Assembly (NCBI GenBank): GCA_937902925.1
Contig: CALFNN010000059.1
Span: 42,665 to 106,664 of the forward strand
Reading direction: 5' to 3'
Source: an uncultured Opitutaceae bacterium
GTDB taxonomy: Bacteria > Verrucomicrobiota > Verrucomicrobiia > Opitutales > Opitutaceae
Length of the DNA: 64,000 nt
Below the pieces are notes generated by a model. It was not told the origin of the DNA, searched no databases, and saw only the letters and a list, made by a program, of their open reading frames with translations. The position numbers and the translations under genes were made by a program. This document shows, piece after piece, positions 38,032 through 46,304 of the stretch (its first letter is position 1; every line of letters starts with the position of its first letter).

Positions 38032-38835
38032 TCACGCGAGCTCGTAGAATGGCGTGCCCTCGCCGGGGCCGACGACGGCGAACTCGCAGGCGGCGAGCGT
38101 GGCGCGGATGCCGGCGAAGGCGTGCTCGACGGCCGCGGGGGAATTGCAGTCGCGCGAGAGATGCGTGAGGTAGATGCGCCGCCAGCGCGGGCTCGCGACA
38201 TCCGCGAGCAACTCGGAGGCGGCCGCGTTGGAAAGATGGCCGTGCCGGCCGCCGATCCGCTGCTTGAGCGACCACGGGCGCTTCGGATCGGCCTTGAGGA
38301 GTTCGGGACAGTGATTGGCCTCGACGACGACGACCTCGCACTCGCGAATGCACTCGCGGACATTTTGCGGCGCGTGGCCGAGGTCGGTCAGCCAGGCGAG
38401 CGAGCGGCGCGGGGCGAAAAGGTCGCCGTCGTGGCCGGTGGTGAAACGGAAACCGACCGGTTCCTGGGCGTCGTGCGGCACGGCAAAACTCTCGACCTCG
38501 AGATCGCGGAAGCGAAAACGCGCTCCCGTTTCGAAGACCTGCCAGTCGGCGCGCCACGAGAGACCGGTCTGGACCGCGCGCTGCGTGGGCGCGTTGGCGA
38601 AGACCCGGATGTGCGGGAATTTTTTCAACCCGTCGATGCCGGCCGCGTGGTCGCCGTGCTCGTGCGTGAGAAAGACGGCGTCGATCCGGTCGAGCGATTC
38701 GCCGACGGACGCGAGCAGCGCGCCGAGCTTTTTGGCGGAAAAACCGGCGTCGACCAGCACGCGCGCCCCCTCGGTCACGAGCAATGCCGCGTTGCCCGAG
38801 CTGCCGCTGCCGAGAATGCTGAACCGCATCGCCAT
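38032..38835 (-). CDS. MBL-fold metallo-hydrolase, WalJ/YycJ-like
   Basis: A 267-residue metallo-beta-lactamase-fold enzyme. FSILGSGSSGNAALL is the hallmark N-terminus of the YycJ/WalJ group of nucleases. The zinc motif HxHxDH is intact (THEHGDH, His58, His60, Asp62, His63). Further ligands are in VPHDAQEPVGF and LTHLSRDCNS, and HGHLSN follows GGR. The ATG may be 38835 or 38829 (MAMRF or MRF). The family is linked to DNA-end processing or cell-wall control in Firmicutes; its job here is unknown. It is divergent from the PTPS gene (85 bp). Confidence 0.88.
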   Translation of the reverse strand: MAMRFSILGSGSSGNAALLVTEGARVLVDAGFSAKKLGALLASVGESLDRIDAVFLTHEHGDHAAGIDGLKKFPHIRVFANAPTQRAVQTGLSWRADWQVFETGARFRFRDLEVESFAVPHDAQEPVGFRFTTGHDGDLFAPRRSLAWLTDLGHAPQNVRECIRECEVVVVEANHCPELLKADPKRPWSLKQRIGGRHGHLSNAAASELLADVASPRWRRIYLTHLSRDCNSPAAVEHAFAGIRATLAACEFAVVGPGEGTPFYELA

Positions 38836-38920
38836 CGTTTCGCCCGCAGCTAGCGCCGCGCGGGGGCGGACGACAAATCAATTTTGACCCGGCCCGCTTT
38901 TGTGCTACCTCTGACCGTCC

Positions 38921-39391
38921 ATGCCCGTAAAAACCTTCCGCCGACAAGCCGTCGTCCGCCCGTTGCGCGGCACCGTGTTCATCACGCGGCAGGTGCATTT
39001 CAACTCCGCGCACCGGCTCCACAACCCGGCGAAGAGCCAGGCATGGAATGTGAAACAATACGGCCTCTGCACCAACCCGCACTGGCATGGCCACAACTAC
39101 GTGCTGGAGGTGACCGTGCGCGGCGAGCCGGACGCCGAGACCGGCTACGTGCTCGACCTCGCTGCGTTGAAGAAAATCCTCCACCGCGCCGTGGTCGACC
39201 GGTGCGACCACAAGAACCTGAACACCGACGTGCCGTTCCTCCGCGGGGTGATTCCGACGACCGAGAACCTCGTGATCGCGTTCTGGCACGAGATCGCGCC
39301 GCACCTGCCGCCCGCCGCGCGCCTCCACCGCGTGCGACTCTACGAGACGCCCCGCAACTTCGCCGACTACTTCGGCCCCGACACACCATGA
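38921..39391 (+). CDS. 6-pyruvoyl-tetrahydropterin synthase family protein, C-x5-HGH type
   Basis: A 156-residue member of the PTPS/QueD family, which uses zinc and a catalytic Cys to rearrange dihydroneopterin triphosphate. Zinc ligands are His31 (NSAHRL), His56 and His58 (HGHNY). The catalytic residues are Cys50 and the Asp96-His97 pair (DHKNL), with Glu142 (YET) for pterin binding. The Cys-to-HGH spacing is C-x5-HGH (CTNPHWHGH), as in eukaryotic PTPS, whereas QueD has C-x3-HGH. This favours tetrahydrobiopterin-type chemistry over queuosine synthesis. Its stop overlaps the folE2 start (ATGA), so the two are translated together. Confidence 0.88.
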   Translation: MPVKTFRRQAVVRPLRGTVFITRQVHFNSAHRLHNPAKSQAWNVKQYGLCTNPHWHGHNYVLEVTVRGEPDAETGYVLDLAALKKILHRAVVDRCDHKNLNTDVPFLRGVIPTTENLVIAFWHEIAPHLPPAARLHRVRLYETPRNFADYFGPDTP

Positions 39392-40359
39392 AGCCGATGT
39401 ATCTCCACAACTCGAGCTGCGGCCAGCCGGCGAAAACCCAGCGCAGCTACGACCGGAAATTCCGCGCCACGCCCGCTTACGTCGCGTCGATGCCCGACAT
39501 GATGCGGGCCGCGCACGACGCGATCCAGGGGGCGAATGTCCCGATTCAGCAGGTCGGCATCCACAATTTCCGCCTGCCGCTCAAGTATCGCACCAAGGCC
39601 GGAAAAATCCTCACGCTCGAGACGAGCGTCACGGGCACGGTGTCGCTCGAGGCCGAGTTGAAGGGCATCAACATGAGCCGGATCATGCGCTCGTTCTACG
39701 ACCACAAGGAAGGCGTCATCACGGGCGAGTGGATGGGGCGGATCCTGAAGGCCTACCTGCGCAAGGTGGAGACGAAGGACGCGCGCCTGAAGGTGAAGTT
39801 CAATTATCCGATGCTGCGCCCGAGCCTGCGCAGCGACCTCGCGGGCTGGCAGTTTTATGACGTCGCGTTCGAGGGTGTCATGACGCGCGACGGGCGTTAC
39901 CGGCGGTTCATGCATTTCGATTTTGTCTATTCGTCGGCCTGCCCGTGTTCGGCCGAGCTCGCCGAGCATGCGCGCGACGTGCGGGGCGCCTACAGCGTGC
40001 CGCACTCGCAGCGCAGCAAGGCCCGGATCTGCCTCGAGGCCGCCGAGGGCCGGAAGATCTGGATCGAGGACATCCACGCGCACTGCCTCGCCGCGCTCCA
40101 GACCGAGACGCAGGTGATGGTGAAGCGCGAGGACGAGCAGGCGTTCGCCGAGCTCAACGGCGCCTACCTCAAGTTTGTCGAGGACGCCGCGCGGCTGCTC
40201 TACAAGGAATTCGACGCGGACGACCGCATCGTGGATTTCCGCATCGCGTGCTCGCACCTCGAGTCGCTGCACTCGCACGATGCCGTGAGCGTGATCTGCA
40301 AGGGCGTGAAAGGCGGCTTCACGGCGGACTTCATGGATTTCGGATCGCTGCTGTGCTGA
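39388..40359 (+). CDS. folE2: GTP cyclohydrolase IB (FolE2)
   Basis: Converts GTP to 7,8-dihydroneopterin triphosphate, the shared precursor of folate, queuosine and biopterin. The protein has 323 residues. The ATG at 39388 overlaps the PTPS stop by 4 nt; the longer frame upstream is a shadow of that gene. Features typical of type IB enzymes are [29 protein letters not shown], the active-site region [13 protein letters not shown] (Cys185, Cys187), HSQRSKARI and the end [18 protein letters not shown]. Being directly after the PTPS gene, it supplies that enzyme with substrate. Confidence 0.93.
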   Translation: MKPMYLHNSSCGQPAKTQRSYDRKFRATPAYVASMPDMMRAAHDAIQGANVPIQQVGIHNFRLPLKYRTKAGKILTLETSVTGTVSLEAELKGINMSRIMRSFYDHKEGVITGEWMGRILKAYLRKVETKDARLKVKFNYPMLRPSLRSDLAGWQFYDVAFEGVMTRDGRYRRFMHFDFVYSSACPCSAELAEHARDVRGAYSVPHSQRSKARICLEAAEGRKIWIEDIHAHCLAALQTETQVMVKREDEQAFAELNGAYLKFVEDAARLLYKEFDADDRIVDFRIACSHLESLHSHDAVSVICKGVKGGFTADFMDFGSLLC

Positions 40360-40369
40360 CGCCCCCGAA

Positions 40370-40404
40370 TTTTTCCGCGGACGACGCGGATGAACGCGGA
40401 TAAC
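40370..40404. repeat. Left inverted repeat flanking the GxxExxY gene
   Basis: This segment (TTTTTCCGCGGACGACGCGG continuing to about 40404) is, as its reverse complement, nearly the same as 40780-40816. By eye there are about four mismatches and one extra base over some 35 nt. It starts 11 nt after the folE2 stop and ends just before the GxxExxY start. Confidence 0.8.
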
Positions 40405-40408
40405 TTCG

Positions 40409-40783
40409 ATGATTCACGAGGAACTGAGCGGCAAGATCATCGGGGCTGCGATGGCCGTCCCGAACGAGCTGGGACCGGGATTGGACGAAAAGCTCTACGA
40501 ACGTGCGCTCGTGATCGAGTTGAAGAAACGCGGGCACGCGGCAGATCAGCAAAAATCCTTCCCGGTCCGCTACGCAGGTGAACTTATCGGCACGCTGGTT
40601 CCCGACATCATGGTGGACGGGCTGGTGATCGCCGATCCCAAGGTGGTTGAAGCTTTCAGCGAAACGCACGTGCGCCAGATGATCGGTTATCTCGCGATTA
40701 CCAAGCTGAAGCTCGCCTTGCTGCCCAATTTCAAGCACGCCAAATTGCAATGGAAACGAGTCGTGCGCGAAGTCCATGAGTAA
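40409..40783 (+). CDS. GxxExxY family protein
   Basis: A 124-residue protein with the family signature in GPGLDEKLYERAL (G-x-x-E-x-x-Y). Next come the conserved LKKRGHAADQQKSFPVRY, DIMVDGLVIADPKVV and a C-terminal ending RVVREV. The family is widespread in Verrucomicrobia, Planctomycetes and cyanobacteria; its fold suggests a PD-(D/E)XK nuclease relative (known generally, function unproven). It is more A/T-rich than the flanking genes and sits between inverted repeats, as if inserted in the pteridine operon. Its stop overlaps the start of the dehydrogenase by 8 nt. Confidence 0.85.
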   Translation: MIHEELSGKIIGAAMAVPNELGPGLDEKLYERALVIELKKRGHAADQQKSFPVRYAGELIGTLVPDIMVDGLVIADPKVVEAFSETHVRQMIGYLAITKLKLALLPNFKHAKLQWKRVVREVHE

Positions 40784-41522
40784 TCCGCGTTCATTCGCGC
40801 CATCCGCGGGAAAAAACACTCCCGTCATCCTCGTCACCGGCGCGTCGCAGGGCATCGGGGCGGCGATCGCCCGGGTGTTCGCGCGGGAAATCCGCGGCGT
40901 GCGGCTGGCGCTCGTGGCGCGGAATGCGAAGAAGCTCGCGGCGGTGGCCCGCGCCTGCGCGAAACGCGGGGCGGCGGCCGAGGCGTTCGCGTGCGATGTC
41001 ACGGACGAGCCGGCCGTCGCGGCGATGCACCGGGCGGTGGCGAAGCGGTTCGGCGCGGTCGACGTGTTGATCAACAACGCCGGGGCATTCGTGCAGGCGT
41101 CGTTCGTGAAGACGGGCGTCGGGGATTTCGACCGGATGATCGCGACCAACCTGCGCAGCGCGTTTCTCGTCACGCGGGCGTTCCTGCCGGCGATGCTGGG
41201 ACGCGGACGCGGCGATGTTTTCTTCATGAGCTCGATCGCCGGTCTGGCGGCCTACCCGAATGGCGCGGCTTACTGTGCGGCGAAGTTCGGGGTCACCGGA
41301 CTCGCGCAGGTGCTGCGCGCCGAGACGAAGGGCACGGGGGTTCGCGTGTGTTGCGTGCATCCCGGCGCGACGTGGTCGCCGTCGTGGAACGGGAGCGGGG
41401 TGAAACCCGAACGCCTCATGCCGGCGGAGGATGTGGCGCGGGCGTTTCTCGACATGTGGCGTCTGTCGCGGCGCACGGTCGTCGAGGAAATCGTGCTGCG
41501 CCCGGAACGCGGCGATCTCTGA
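40776..41522 (+). CDS. Short-chain dehydrogenase/reductase, candidate sepiapterin reductase
   Basis: NAD(P)H-dependent SDR of 248 residues. It has cofactor motif TGASQGIG (21-28), NNAG (100-103) and the catalytic set Ser152/153, Tyr166 and Lys170 (YCAAK). The tail VVEEIVLRPERGDL is that of the branch holding sepiapterin reductases and 3-ketoacyl-ACP-reductase-like enzymes. Because PTPS and FolE2 lie just upstream, sepiapterin reductase is attractive, but the fold alone cannot separate the options. The start ATG at 40776 overlaps the GxxExxY stop, and residues 2-14 (SNPRSFAPSAGKN) come from the inverted repeat; the conserved domain starts near TPVILVTG. Confidence 0.85.
   Translation: MSNPRSFAPSAGKNTPVILVTGASQGIGAAIARVFAREIRGVRLALVARNAKKLAAVARACAKRGAAAEAFACDVTDEPAVAAMHRAVAKRFGAVDVLINNAGAFVQASFVKTGVGDFDRMIATNLRSAFLVTRAFLPAMLGRGRGDVFFMSSIAGLAAYPNGAAYCAAKFGVTGLAQVLRAETKGTGVRVCCVHPGATWSPSWNGSGVKPERLMPAEDVARAFLDMWRLSRRTVVEEIVLRPERGDL
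40780..40816. repeat. Right inverted repeat, overlapping the dehydrogenase start
   Basis: Near-perfect inverted copy of 40370-40404 (GTAATCCGCGTTCATTCGCG continuing to about 40816). It contains the GxxExxY stop codon and codons 2-14 of the following dehydrogenase, so part of that protein N-terminus is repeat-encoded. Confidence 0.8.
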
Positions 41523-41655
41523 TCGCGCGCCGGCCCTAGGGTATTTTCCGTCTCGAAAGCGCGCCGAAAGCTTTGGACGCTTCGGGCGCGATGGCGAAGC
41601 CTTGGAAGGCATCGCGACCGTCGCCCCGTTCCCCACCCACGTTTCCGGTTTGAAC

Positions 41656-42855
41656 ATGAAAACCCGTCTGTCCCGCTGGCTCCCGCTTGGCGCGTTCGTT
41701 GTTTCGCTGGGCTGGCTGGCGGCGGGCCCGTCCGCTCGCGCCGAGACCGGGCCGGCCGCGGCGGGACCGCGCGTCGATGCGTTGAGCGGGCGGCTGGAGC
41801 TGGGGCAGGAAATCCGCGTCCACATCCTCGGACTCGGGGCGTGGGCGGCGAACCAGGACGCCACGCGGCTCGTGCCGATCATCAACGGCCGCACGATTCG
41901 CGGCAATTACCCCGCGGAGGTGCACACGGCGGTCGAGGAACTCCACTTCGTGCTGGCGGTCACGCCGGACAACCAGGAAGTCTGGAACAGCCTGCTCGGC
42001 GAGCCGACCAGTCTGCGGAAAAAGGTCGATTTCAGCGTGGGCCTCGAGGGGCAGACACCGTTTGCCTCGGATTTTCACGATCAGCGCCAGGCCTCGCTCA
42101 CCGTCATCTCGCCGGTGTATGGCTGGATTTCGCTGGCGGTCGTGGCGGTGACGTTTGTCGCGTTCGTGTGGCTGGCGCGGCACACGGGCCTGCTGCGGGA
42201 TTCCGATGCCAGTCCGGTGCCCCCGAACCGGAAGCCCTACAATCTCGGCCGGGCGCAGATGGCGTTTTGGTTCTTCCTCACATTCACGTCGTATATCGTG
42301 ATCTGGCTGATCACGGACGACATCGACACGATCACGCCGTCGCTGCTCGGGCTCATGGGAATCAGCGCCGGCACCGCGCTGAGCGAGGTGCTGATCGACG
42401 CCAACAAGGACGCGGCGGGCGCGGCGCAGTTGGAGGAGGCGGGGGCCGAACGGATGGCGCTCGAGCAGGGCATCGCCGAACAGCAGACGCAGCTCGCGAC
42501 GCTGACGGCGAAGACGGCGCCGACGACCGACGATGCGGTGGCGCGCGACAGCCTGAACCGGCAGCTGCTCGCCCAGCGCCTCCGGCTCAACCAGCTCACG
42601 CAGCAACTGGCGGCGCTCGCGCCGGCCGCGGACGCGGATGTCTCACGCGGTTTCCTGCGCGACGTGCTCTCCGACGGCCGGGGATACAGTTTCCACCGCT
42701 TTCAGATCTTCGCGTGGACGATCGTGCTCGGCGGCGTGTTTATCTCGGCGGTCTACAACCGGCTGACGATGCCGGAATTCAGCACGACGATGCTCGGGCT
42801 GATGGGCATGAGCTCGGGCACGTATATCGGGTTCAAGTTCCCCGAGCAACGGTGA
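41656..42855 (+). CDS. Membrane protein with internal repeat and coiled coil
   Basis: A 399-residue protein that I cannot name. The ATG at 41656 gives a signal peptide (to about residue 29). Residues 30-150 form an extracytoplasmic beta-rich domain. Helices lie at about 155-175 and 202-219. The segment 199-241 (AQMAFWFFL ... LLGLMGISAGTA) is echoed at 348-391 (RFQIFAWTI ... MLGLMGMSSGTY), an internal duplication. Between them, 255-322 is a Glu/Gln/Ala-rich predicted coiled coil. GYSFHRFQ before the second repeat is a pattern I have seen in an unnamed bacterial family. It lies 133 bp after the dehydrogenase on the same strand. Confidence 0.75.
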   Translation: MKTRLSRWLPLGAFVVSLGWLAAGPSARAETGPAAAGPRVDALSGRLELGQEIRVHILGLGAWAANQDATRLVPIINGRTIRGNYPAEVHTAVEELHFVLAVTPDNQEVWNSLLGEPTSLRKKVDFSVGLEGQTPFASDFHDQRQASLTVISPVYGWISLAVVAVTFVAFVWLARHTGLLRDSDASPVPPNRKPYNLGRAQMAFWFFLTFTSYIVIWLITDDIDTITPSLLGLMGISAGTALSEVLIDANKDAAGAAQLEEAGAERMALEQGIAEQQTQLATLTAKTAPTTDDAVARDSLNRQLLAQRLRLNQLTQQLAALAPAADADVSRGFLRDVLSDGRGYSFHRFQIFAWTIVLGGVFISAVYNRLTMPEFSTTMLGLMGMSSGTYIGFKFPEQR

Positions 42856-42874
42856 CCGGCGCGCGGCGCCGGTG

Positions 42875-43972
42875 TCAGCGCCAGATCACCGACGCATCGA
42901 TCGCCGCGATCGTGGGCCGGCCGGCGGTCGCCATCGCCATTTCGAATTCGCGGCGGAGGATGTTGATGACGCGCGTGACGCCGGCGGCGCCGTCGACGGC
43001 GAGACCATAGAGGTAGGGCCGGCCGATGAGCACGGCGGATGCACCGAGCGCCATGGCCTTCAGGACGTCGGTGCCGCGGCGAATGCCGCCGTCCACGAGC
43101 ACCGGCATCCGGCCGGCGACGCGCTCGACGATGCGCGGCAGGGCGTCGATGGTGGCTGGTTGGGTGTCCATGTTGCGGCCGCCGTGATTGGAAACGATGA
43201 TGCCGGCGACCCCGGCCTGCACGGCGCGCTCGGCGTCGTTGGGATTGAGCACGCCCTTGAGCAGCACGGGGCGCTGCGTCAGCGAGCGCAGCCAGTCGAG
43301 GTCCTTCCAGGTTAGCTTGGGATTCAGCACGGCGCTGTAGATGCTCTGTTCGGTCGGCCGGTGGGCGGCGGCGGCGCCGGCAAGGCCCTTGAGGTTCGAG
43401 CGCTCGACGCCGGGCGGCAGGGCGAACTTGCTGCGGATTTCGCGATAACGCGGGCCGAGCACGGGCGTGTCGACCGTGACGACCAGCGCCTCGCAACCGG
43501 CGGCCTCCGCGCGCTGGACGAGGTCGCGCGTGAGCCCGCGATCGGGCTGCGTGTAAAGCTGGAACCACAGCGGGCCGGTGGCGGCCGCGGCGATTTCCTC
43601 GATGGAGTGCGTCGCAAAAATGCTCGCGACCAGCGTCGCCTTGGCCGCGCCCGCGCCCTTCGCCGTCGCGAGATCGCCGTCGGGATGGGTGAGCCGTTGA
43701 TAGGCGGTGGGCGCGAGCAGCATCGGAAACGGATGCTCGTGTCCGAGAAGCGTGACGCGGGTGTCGACCTGCGAGACATCGACCAAGACCTCCGGACAAA
43801 GGCGCAGGCGATCGTAAGACTCGCGGTTCGAGCGCAGCGTGATCTCGTCGGTCGCGCCGCCGGAAATATATTCCCACGCCATCTCCGACATCACCGCCTT
43901 CGCCTGGCGCTCGTAATCGGGAATATCGCAGAGGGGCGTGGACACGGCGGAAGGATTGGAGCCTGGGTTCAT
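42875..43972 (-). CDS. lldD: FMN-dependent alpha-hydroxyacid dehydrogenase/oxidase (LldD-like)
   Basis: A 365-residue TIM-barrel flavoenzyme that oxidises L-lactate or a related 2-hydroxyacid. Visible motifs are YISGGATDEITLRSNRESY at the N-terminus, LLAPTAYQRLTHPDGD, WFQLYTQPDRG, VVTVDTPVLGPRYRE and the active-site SNHGGRNMD with the catalytic His, then DGGIRRGTDVLKAMALGA for FMN phosphate binding. The ATG at 43972 is chosen because the upstream frame is without conservation. Lactate versus glycolate or mandelate cannot be told. It converges with the membrane-protein gene (19 bp) and is divergent from creB. Confidence 0.88.
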   Translation of the reverse strand: MNPGSNPSAVSTPLCDIPDYERQAKAVMSEMAWEYISGGATDEITLRSNRESYDRLRLCPEVLVDVSQVDTRVTLLGHEHPFPMLLAPTAYQRLTHPDGDLATAKGAGAAKATLVASIFATHSIEEIAAAATGPLWFQLYTQPDRGLTRDLVQRAEAAGCEALVVTVDTPVLGPRYREIRSKFALPPGVERSNLKGLAGAAAAHRPTEQSIYSAVLNPKLTWKDLDWLRSLTQRPVLLKGVLNPNDAERAVQAGVAGIIVSNHGGRNMDTQPATIDALPRIVERVAGRMPVLVDGGIRRGTDVLKAMALGASAVLIGRPYLYGLAVDGAAGVTRVINILRREFEMAMATAGRPTIAAIDASVIWR

Positions 43973-44153
43973 TGGCGTGGAGTGGAATCCAACAGCACCG
44001 TGTCGTGGTGTCGAGTGGCTTGAAGCGCCAGGATACCCGCGGGCGACGCGATGAGCATCGCGGCTCTGCGGTCGGGCACGGATGGCGAGTCGACGACCAC
44101 GCCCCGCAAAGGCCCCTTGAACCGCGGGATGGGCGCTGGCAGAAGTGCAACCC

Positions 44154-44843
44154 ATGCCAGCCGCGATCCATCCCACCATTCTCATCGTGGAGGACGAAGC
44201 TCCGATTGCCGAGACGATCGTCTACGCGCTGCGGACCGAAGGATTCACTCCGCTTTGGAAGCCCACCGGCCGGGACGCGCTCGCGGCGGCGGCGCAACAA
44301 CCCGTGGCGCTCGTGGTGCTCGATATCGGGCTGCCCGACATGAGCGGGTTCGATGTCTGCCGCGAGCTGCGCCGGACCCAGGTGGTGCCGATAATTTTCC
44401 TGACGGCGAGGAGCGCCGAGGTGGACCGGATTGTCGGATTGGAACTCGGGGCCGACGACTACGTGGCCAAACCCTTCAGTCCGCGCGAACTCACGGCCCG
44501 CGTCCGCGCCGTGCTGCGCCGGAGCAACGGCGTGTCCGGCCCGGCGGGCCAGGCCAGCGGCTGGTCACACGACGAGGCCCGCTGCCGCATCGGATTCCAG
44601 GGGAAACCGCTGGACCTCACGCGCAACGAATACCGGCTGCTGAGCGTGTTGCTGGCGTCGCCCGGCCGGGTTTTCAGCCGGGAACAACTGATGAACGCGG
44701 CCTGGTCCGATCCGGGAGCCGCGCTCGACCGCACCGTCGACGTGCACATCAAGACCTTGCGCGCCAAGCTCCGCGCAGTGGCGCCCGAGGCCGATCCGAT
44801 CGTGACGCATCGCGGCCTGGGATATTCGCTGCGGGAGGAATGA
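44154..44843 (+). CDS. creB: CreB-like response regulator
   Basis: OmpR-family regulator of 229 residues. The receiver domain starts TILIVEDEAPIAET, with phospho-acceptor Asp57 (VVLDIGLPDMSGFD) and Lys in VAKPFSPREL. The winged-helix domain ends THRGLGYSLREE. The ATG at 44154 is preferred over a GTG at 44145. The sequence style (EDEAPIAETIVYALRTEGF) matches CreB, regulator of the carbon-source and beta-lactam-responsive creABCD system of Enterobacteria and relatives. It overlaps creC by 4 nt (ATGA). Confidence 0.88.
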   Translation: MPAAIHPTILIVEDEAPIAETIVYALRTEGFTPLWKPTGRDALAAAAQQPVALVVLDIGLPDMSGFDVCRELRRTQVVPIIFLTARSAEVDRIVGLELGADDYVAKPFSPRELTARVRAVLRRSNGVSGPAGQASGWSHDEARCRIGFQGKPLDLTRNEYRLLSVLLASPGRVFSREQLMNAAWSDPGAALDRTVDVHIKTLRAKLRAVAPEADPIVTHRGLGYSLREE

Positions 44844-46204
44844 GAATCCGCACGGCCATCTTTTCCGTGTATGTGGGCGCCTCGGCCGTCGGACTCGTCG
44901 CACTGACGGGCCTCGTGCTGCGCGACGTGCGATTGCGCTACGTGGAGTCGATGCGGCGCACGCTGGGCGACACGGCGGCCTACATGGCGGCGTTCGCGGC
45001 CCCGGTCCTGCCCCAGGAGGACTGGACCCGGAAGCTGGTCACGCTGCCGAAACAGACCAACCTGTTGCGCGTGTTTGCCTGCGATCGCGACGGACGGGTG
45101 CTGTTCGATTCCGCCGGGCGGGACACCGGGCAGACTTATCGTTGGAACATGTTCGGCGGCGGCCCGCGGGCCTCGGAAAACTACACGCAACCCAACGTCG
45201 CCGTCGTGGACGGGGAGCTGCGGGTCGTGGCGCGGGTGCTGGCGGGCGGCGTGCACGTCGGCTGGGTGGGCGTCGGCCGGCCGCTGGCGGCGGTCGAGGA
45301 GGGAGTGCGCGCTGCGCGCTGGCGGCTGGTCACCCTGATCGGCGTGATCGCCGGTGGCATGGTCGTGGCGGGCTGGTGGATCGCGGCCCGGCTGACTCGC
45401 TCGCTCGAAAAACTGACCGCATATGCCCGCAGCGTCCGCGATGGCCGGGCCGCGGTCCCGCCGGCCTCGCGCGCCCGGGAAATCGCCGAACTCGGCCGGG
45501 CCTTCGAGGAGATGCGCGAGGCGCTGGAGGGACGCCGGCACGCCGAGCGCTACACGCAGGCGCTGGCGCACGAAGTGAAGGCCCCGCTGGCCGCCATCCG
45601 CGGCGCGGCCGAACTGCTCGACGAGGACATGCCGGCGGAGCAGCGGGCGAGATTCATGGCGAACATCCGCGGCGAGGCGGCGCGCATCCAGCAAATCGTC
45701 GACCGGCTGCTCGAACTGTCGTCGCTCGAGGCCCGCAAGGCCCTCGCGCAAACGGAACGCATCGCGGCGGGCGCCTTGCTGGAGGAGGCGGTCGCGACGG
45801 TGCGGGCGGCCTATGCGGCCGCGGGCGTTGCGCTCAACGTCACGCCGGCTGCCGCCGTCGTGCAGGGCGAGCGCGTGCTGCTCCGCGAGGCGCTGGTCAA
45901 CCTGCTGCAGAACGCGCTGGAGTTCTCGCCGGCCGGCGGCGAAGTCGGGCTGGCCGTGACGCCGGGCGAAGGCCGGGTGGAATTTTCGGTGGAGGACCGT
46001 GGTCCCGGCGTGCCGGACTACGCGCTGCCACGGGTGTTCGAGCGGTTCTATTCGCTGCCCCGGCCGGGTTCGGGACGAAAGAGCACTGGTTTGGGCCTAG
46101 CGCTCGTCCGGGAGATCGCCCACCTGCACGGAGGGGATGCGACGCTCGTCAACCGCCCGGACGGCGGCGCGCGGGCGGAGCTTTGGGTGCCGGCCGTGGG
46201 GTGA
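44840..46204 (+). CDS. creC: CreC-like sensor histidine kinase
   Basis: A 454-residue membrane kinase. There is a short cytoplasmic start, TM1 at about 6-26, a sensor of about 140 residues, TM2 at about 168-192 (LVTLIGVIAGGMVVAGWWIA) and HAMP. Phospho-acceptor His244 is in LAHEVKAPLAAIRG; the K in HEVKAP, where most kinases have R, is typical of CreC. The ATPase domain has NLLQNALEFSPAGG, EDRGPGVP and STGLGLALVREI. The start overlaps the creB stop (ATGA) and creD follows 100 bp downstream. Upstream in-frame extension is a shadow of creB. Confidence 0.88.
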   Translation: MRIRTAIFSVYVGASAVGLVALTGLVLRDVRLRYVESMRRTLGDTAAYMAAFAAPVLPQEDWTRKLVTLPKQTNLLRVFACDRDGRVLFDSAGRDTGQTYRWNMFGGGPRASENYTQPNVAVVDGELRVVARVLAGGVHVGWVGVGRPLAAVEEGVRAARWRLVTLIGVIAGGMVVAGWWIAARLTRSLEKLTAYARSVRDGRAAVPPASRAREIAELGRAFEEMREALEGRRHAERYTQALAHEVKAPLAAIRGAAELLDEDMPAEQRARFMANIRGEAARIQQIVDRLLELSSLEARKALAQTERIAAGALLEEAVATVRAAYAAAGVALNVTPAAAVVQGERVLLREALVNLLQNALEFSPAGGEVGLAVTPGEGRVEFSVEDRGPGVPDYALPRVFERFYSLPRPGSGRKSTGLGLALVREIAHLHGGDATLVNRPDGGARAELWVPAVG

Positions 46205-46304
46205 AAAAACCGCGGCGCGGCGGCGAGGTTTTTGGGACACGGAATTCCGCGGATTTTCATCGGGACTTCACAACGGCTTCATCCGGCCGGTCCAGGATGG
46301 TCGC

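Noticed and set aside
38884..39387. N-terminal extension of folE2 giving 491 residues
   Set aside because: The extension is an out-of-frame reading of the PTPS gene, which has its own intact motifs; the true folE2 start overlaps the PTPS stop by ATGA.
38921..39391. QueD (queuosine pathway) annotation of the PTPS homologue
   Set aside because: The C-x5-HGH spacing and absence of other que genes nearby do not favour QueD, so only the family name was used.
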